DNA from: Acidobacteriota bacterium
GTDB lineage: Bacteria; Acidobacteriota; Blastocatellia; Pyrinomonadales; Pyrinomonadaceae
DNA length: 8,211 bases
Direction of reading: 5' to 3'
Assembly: GCA_020201365.1 (NCBI GenBank)
Contig: JAIVGV010000128.1
Location: 1-8,211, forward strand
The position numbers were made by a program, and so were the translations under genes. Shown here in pieces: positions 4,979-8,211 of the stretch (positions are counted from its first letter, which is position 1; every line of letters starts with the position of its first letter). The notes beneath the pieces are model-generated. The model made no database searches. It worked only from the letters and a program-made list of their open reading frames with translations, and was not told the origin of the DNA.

Positions 4979-7198
4979 TCTTTCGATTCTATCAAGCCAC
5001 GTCTCGACGCGCGCGGCTTCGTCGCGTGAAAGTTCTCGACCGCCGAAGCGGACGCGGTTGTAGGCGCGCGTGACGAGCAGGGCTTCGGGCACCGATAGAG
5101 CCCCCGCGAATTCGAGCGGCGTCTGGTGCGGCTCGCGCTTGAGTCCGCGCGAGGCGAGCGCGCGCGTCATGCGTTCGTAGAAGGCGACGGACGAGCGTCG
5201 CGCGCCCGCGCCGCGCCACTCGCTTAGCGCGCGGCGGAGGCGGAAGCCGCGTCGGCGCGCGATGAAGTAGGCGAGCGCGGCGGCGACGGCGAACAGCAGG
5301 ACGATTCCCGGATCGACGACGCGCAGTCGCCCCTTCCCGCCGAAGAAGCGGGAAGCGCGCGACCAAGACTCGGAGAGCCCGTCGAGCGCGGCGGCGGCGA
5401 AGTTCATCGCGCCGCGGCGGTACGACGTGAGATCACGGCGCACGTTCGTCGCAAGTTGCTGCTGCTCCTGCCGGTCGAAGTTGACGACCCACTGAATCCA
5501 GAAGACCTCCAGAGCTTCGGCGTACTTCGAGAGCGCGCCTCGCAAGCCCGTCTGCGCGGCGTGTCCGGGTCGCCCTTCGCTCGGCGTCGGGTCGAAGCTC
5601 ACCCAAGCGTCTTCTTCCGGGAAGTAAACCTCGACCCAGGAGTGCGCGTCGGACTGGCGGACGGTGTAGATGTCCGCCGCGTCGTTGTACTCGCCCATCT
5701 GGAAGCCGTTGACGACGCGCGCGGCGACGCCGACCGAGCGCAGCATGACAGCCATCGCCGTGGCGAAATATTCGCAGTGCCCCTCTCGCACGCGGAACAA
5801 AAAATCTGCGAGCGGATCGTCGCCCCCCGCCTTGAGGTCGAGCGAGTAGCGGAAGTTCCGGCGGAGGTACTGTTCGACGACCTGCGCGGCGTCGTAGCGG
5901 TTGTCCGTCTCGCTGATGAGCTGGCGGGTCAGCCCGCGCACGCGCGGGTCGAGGCGTTCGGGCAGTTGCAGGTAGCGCGCGGCGACCGCGCGCGGGTAGG
6001 GTCGGAGGTCGGAGCGGAGCGCGTCGAGCGGCGGCAGCGTCGTGTCGGAGTAGGCGCGGTAGGCGAGCCGCTCGCCGGGGTGCGGGCGCGTCGCCAGGTC
6101 GCCTTCGGCGTCGAGCACGACGTAGGGCAGCGCGCCCCGAACGGCGACGACGCGCGGGGCGGCGAAGACGACGGGCGTGTCCACGGGCTCGACGAAGAAG
6201 GTCTGCGTCGTGAGGTGTTCGAGCGACTGCGTGGTGCCGAACAGGAAGGCGTTGCGCTCGTCGGGCTTGAAGTAAGTTTTCGCGGGCGACGTCAGGGGCG
6301 GCGTGCGCCGCCAGGTGCGACCGTCGAAGTTGTCGAGCGCGACGCCGCGCCAGCGCAGGTACAGGTTGCGCGCGGCGGTCGGGTCTTCGACGCGCACGCG
6401 CATCACGACCTGTTCCGTCTGCTGCAAGCGCCCGAACTCGCCGATGGTCACCTCGTCCGAGAAGCCGACCAGCCCCGTTAACCCGGCGCCGCCGCTCGCG
6501 CGCGCGAGTGAGCTCGAGCTGAGCCGCGGCGTGAAGAAGAAGATCGGCGCGGCGAGCGCGAAGATGAGTGCGAGCAGGCAGACGGAGACGACGAGGAAGC
6601 GGCGCGCGTCGCCCGCGGCGGCGACGTTTCGCCGTAGCGGCTTGCGGGGCAGCAGTCTTCCGCGTCTGTTCGTCGGCGCGGCGCGGAGCACGCGGGTTTC
6701 GTGGAAGCGGACGCGGCTTCGCGCGCGCCTCACCTCGAAGCAGACGACCGTGGTGAGCGAGGCGAAGGCGTAGAGCGCAAGCGCCGCGACGAAGCGGGGG
6801 CTCAGGGAGAGCCCGGCGGCGAGCAGCACCTCGAAGAAGGCGATGAGGTAGAGGAAGAGCCAGTCGCGATCCTGTTTGGCGCCGAAGATTTTGACGAGCG
6901 AGAGGAAGATGACGAAGTGCGCGAGCGCGGCGACGCTCGCGCGCGTCGCCTCGACGCCGAAGTAGTTTGACTGCAGCTTCCAGTCAACGTAGAAGAGCGG
7001 CAGCGACGCGAGCACGGCGAAGAGGCTCGCGCGCTCCGAGAGCTGCCGGCGCGGGCCGTCGAGCTTCCACGCCGCGGCGATGAGCGCGAAGAGCGCCGCA
7101 GCCAATCCCAGCCCGACGCCGCCCGTCAGGGCAAGCGCGAGCACGCCGCACGCGACTGTGGCGTAGGAGGTGACGCGGAAGAAGGTGTCGAACCGCAC
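4967..7198 (-). CDS. Membrane transglutaminase-like protein (TgpA type)
   Basis: 743-residue protein with the TgpA layout. An N-terminal membrane domain (DUF3488-like) has hydrophobic helices at about 11-44, 57-71, 88-104, 112-131, 136-153 and 200-223. A long periplasmic part contains a transglutaminase core. A further helix at about 629-646 precedes a cytoplasmic DUF4129-like tail, recognisable by FYERMTRALASRG (673-685) and HQTPLEFA (691-698). The catalytic triad is intact: Cys475 in EGHCEYFA, His519 in DAHSWVEVYF and Asp536 in FDPTP. Related proteins act on glutamine side chains or peptide bonds outside the cytoplasm; the true substrate here is unknown. The usual MoxR ATPase and DUF58 partners are not in this window. 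Start is GTG at 7198, the only in-frame start before an upstream stop, with a weak AGG ribosome site. The TGA stop and the last residues (SGG) lie inside the heptamer repeat. It follows the glutaminyl cyclase gene by 45 nt and is likely co-transcribed. Confidence 0.93.
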   Translation of the reverse strand: MRFDTFFRVTSYATVACGVLALALTGGVGLGLAAALFALIAAAWKLDGPRRQLSERASLFAVLASLPLFYVDWKLQSNYFGVEATRASVAALAHFVIFLSLVKIFGAKQDRDWLFLYLIAFFEVLLAAGLSLSPRFVAALALYAFASLTTVVCFEVRRARSRVRFHETRVLRAAPTNRRGRLLPRKPLRRNVAAAGDARRFLVVSVCLLALIFALAAPIFFFTPRLSSSSLARASGGAGLTGLVGFSDEVTIGEFGRLQQTEQVVMRVRVEDPTAARNLYLRWRGVALDNFDGRTWRRTPPLTSPAKTYFKPDERNAFLFGTTQSLEHLTTQTFFVEPVDTPVVFAAPRVVAVRGALPYVVLDAEGDLATRPHPGERLAYRAYSDTTLPPLDALRSDLRPYPRAVAARYLQLPERLDPRVRGLTRQLISETDNRYDAAQVVEQYLRRNFRYSLDLKAGGDDPLADFLFRVREGHCEYFATAMAVMLRSVGVAARVVNGFQMGEYNDAADIYTVRQSDAHSWVEVYFPEEDAWVSFDPTPSEGRPGHAAQTGLRGALSKYAEALEVFWIQWVVNFDRQEQQQLATNVRRDLTSYRRGAMNFAAAALDGLSESWSRASRFFGGKGRLRVVDPGIVLLFAVAAALAYFIARRRGFRLRRALSEWRGAGARRSSVAFYERMTRALASRGLKREPHQTPLEFAGALSVPEALLVTRAYNRVRFGGRELSRDEAARVETWLDRIERSGG

Positions 7199-7215
7199 TG
7201 CTCTTGCCTGAACGC

Positions 7216-7234
7216 GCGACCCTCGAACGGTCGC
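7216..7234 (-). other. Short intercistronic hairpin
   Basis: GCGACC and GGTCGC form a perfect 6-bp stem around a 7-nt loop in the 45-nt gap between the cyclotransferase and the transglutaminase-like gene. No T-run follows, so it is not a terminator. It may protect the upstream message from 3' decay or affect the weak GTG start 18 nt downstream, or it may be chance in GC-rich DNA. Confidence 0.35.
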
Positions 7235-7243
7235 TCTGACAAC

Positions 7244-8044
7244 TCACTTCTTGACGAAACGAATCTCGAAAAGCTTCGACCAGTTCTTGCCCGTGACGAA
7301 GAGGCGGTCGCCCTCGTCGTCGTAGGCGATGCCGTTGAGCACGTCGGTGTCGGCGTCGCGGTCGGCGGTTGGGAGGAGACCTGAGAGATCGACCGTGCCG
7401 GTGAGCCTCCCCGTCTTCGGATCGACGCGGACTATACGATCCGTCTGCCAGACGTTGGCGAAGATTTCGCCTTTGACGTACTCCAACTCGTTCAGCTCGT
7501 TCAGCGGCTCGCCGTTCTCGAAGACGCTGACGGCGCGGCGGACGGCGAAAGTTTCCGGGTCGAGGAAGCGCAAGGTGTTCCTGCCGTCGCTCATGATGAG
7601 CGAGTCGTCGTCGTGCGTGAGCCCCCAGCCCTCGCCCGCGTAGTTGAACTCGCCGGTCTTCGCGAAGTCGTCGGGGCTGTAGGTGAAGGCTTTGTGCTCC
7701 TGCCAAGTGAGCTGGAAGACCTTGCCGCGGAAGACCGTCATCCCCTCGGCGAAGTATTCGCGCGGGACTGAGATCAACTTGATGACCTTGCCCGTTTTGA
7801 GTTCGACCTTGCGCAAAGACGACGAGCCGTACTGACCCGTGCTCTCCCACAGCACGCCGTCTTTAAAGATGAGACCCTGCGTGAACGCCGCTCGGTCGTG
7901 CGGATAGACGTTCTTGATCTCGTAGCCGTAAGCCTGAACTTTGTCGGACGAAGGGTCGGGCGCGCCGCGCGGGTTCGCGCCGCACGCGAGCGCGAGCGAG
8001 GCGAGGAGGGCGGACGTTTTAGCGAGCCGCAGATGTCTCATCAT
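7244..8044 (-). CDS. Glutaminyl-peptide cyclotransferase, exported lipoprotein-like
   Basis: Enzyme of the plant-type (papaya) glutamine cyclotransferase family (PF05096), a five-bladed beta-propeller that converts N-terminal glutamine of peptides to pyroglutamate and releases ammonia. Recognisable family segments are AFTQGL (53-58), LWESTGQYG (65-73), YFAEGMT (97-103), LTWQE (112-116), EGWGLTHD (138-145), LNELEYV, IFANVWQTDRIVRVDP and the closing DVLNGIAYD plus LFVTGKNW. The 266-residue product begins Met-Met-Arg-His with a short hydrophobic segment ending LALAC (Cys21). This suggests a lipoprotein or a cleaved signal peptide; the box is not textbook, because Ala and Leu occupy -3 and -2. 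I chose the ATG at 8044 (a second ATG follows at 8041) because the longer frame to 8143 runs through the palindrome and into the rRNA terminator. It is the first gene after the rRNA operon, and the membrane transglutaminase-like gene follows it. Confidence 0.94.
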   Translation of the reverse strand: MMRHLRLAKTSALLASLALACGANPRGAPDPSSDKVQAYGYEIKNVYPHDRAAFTQGLIFKDGVLWESTGQYGSSSLRKVELKTGKVIKLISVPREYFAEGMTVFRGKVFQLTWQEHKAFTYSPDDFAKTGEFNYAGEGWGLTHDDDSLIMSDGRNTLRFLDPETFAVRRAVSVFENGEPLNELNELEYVKGEIFANVWQTDRIVRVDPKTGRLTGTVDLSGLLPTADRDADTDVLNGIAYDDEGDRLFVTGKNWSKLFEIRFVKK

Positions 8045-8083
8045 TCCCGCCGGGCTGTTAACCCCCGCTGACCGTGTTTTTGA

Positions 8084-8098
8084 TGCGAAATTTTCGCA
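8084..8098. promoter_or_regulatory. Perfect 15-bp palindrome, possible operator
   Basis: TGCGAAA, one central base, TTTCGCA: an uninterrupted 7-bp inverted repeat located 39 nt before the cyclotransferase ATG and 12 nt past the rRNA terminator's T-rich tail. It sits where a promoter for that gene should be, although no clean -35/-10 pair could be assigned around it. A transcription factor site is the natural guess; I cannot assign it to a known regulator. Confidence 0.4.
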
Positions 8099-8107
8099 AG
8101 TGTGCCC

Positions 8108-8150
8108 GAAAAGATCAAAGCCCGCTTGAAGGTTGAACTCCAAGCGGGCT
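8108..8150 (-). terminator. Intrinsic terminator of the rRNA operon
   Basis: A perfect 10-bp stem, AGCCCGCTTG with CAAGCGGGCT (8150-8141 and 8128-8119), encloses a 12-nt loop. On the minus strand it is followed by a T-rich tail ending in four T residues (8112-8109). It starts about 12 nt after the 3' end of the 5S rRNA, the normal place for an rRNA operon terminator. The opposite strand also has a T-rich tail (8151-8160), so it could work in both directions. Confidence 0.88.
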
Positions 8151-8161
8151 CTGTTGTTTTA

Positions 8162-8211
8162 ATCCCGGCGGCTTCCTACTCTCCCACGCAGTCTCCCGCG
8201 CAGTACCATCG
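8162..8211 (-). rRNA. rrf: 5S ribosomal RNA, 3' end only
   Basis: The minus strand reads CGATGGTACTGCG, then GGGAGAGTAGG and a closing GCCGCCGGGAT. This matches the conserved 3' part of bacterial 5S rRNA: the loop E and helix IV region (CGATGGTA with GAGAGTAGG), then the 3' strand of helix I. About 50 of the expected ~115-120 nt are present; the 5' part, and presumably 23S and 16S, lie beyond the right edge. The 3' end is estimated to within two or three bases. The terminator immediately after supports the call. Confidence 0.92.

Noticed and set aside
5456..6481. A 341-codon plus-strand open frame opposite the transglutaminase-like gene
   Set aside because: Same antisense artefact: Arg/Val/Glu-rich, no recognisable fold, no ribosome site, and it lies opposite the catalytic triad region of a convincing gene.
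8045..8143. Longer cyclotransferase start adding 33 residues
   Set aside because: It would begin inside the rRNA terminator hairpin and run through the palindrome; the shorter start directly precedes a signal-peptide-like segment.

Overview
This is a high-GC bacterial chromosomal window in which every gene I can support lies on the minus strand. It reads like an ordinary chromosome of the Acidobacteriota (Blastocatellia/Pyrinomonadaceae type). That placement is an inference from three things: the base composition, a secreted protein carrying an NFxGTW-x-LD-x-x-KS motif, and an intergenic heptamer repeat whose chance translation reads like VTRHS. No sequence search was possible, so the taxon is only moderately secure.

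In the direction of transcription (right to left), the window opens with the last ~50 nt of a 5S rRNA gene and a strong intrinsic terminator that closes the rRNA operon. After a short gap with a perfect 15-bp palindrome come two export-related genes: a lipoprotein-like glutaminyl-peptide cyclotransferase and, 45 nt later, a large membrane transglutaminase-like protein of the TgpA type. The stop codon of the latter lies inside an inverted repeat built from 7-bp units, which fills the gap before rimO.

The next block is a tight housekeeping cluster: rimO (S12 methylthiotransferase), pgpA (phosphatidylglycerophosphatase A, starting one base after the rimO stop), and an unrecognised exported protein whose start is puzzling. 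A good sigma70-type promoter overlapping the end of that gene appears to drive serA (phosphoglycerate dehydrogenase) as a leaderless or nearly leaderless mRNA. Past serA is a T7-tailed terminator hairpin that shares one strand with a second, competing hairpin. The window ends inside a small secreted protein gene.

I see no phage, transposon, CRISPR, toxin-antitoxin or defence genes, and no clearly new multi-gene system. The observations most worth checking are the missing start codon downstream of pgpA (with a possible +1 frameshift context), the heptamer inverted repeat that supplies a gene's stop codon, the competing hairpins after serA, the leaderless serA promoter, and the pairing of two glutamine-acting exported enzymes.
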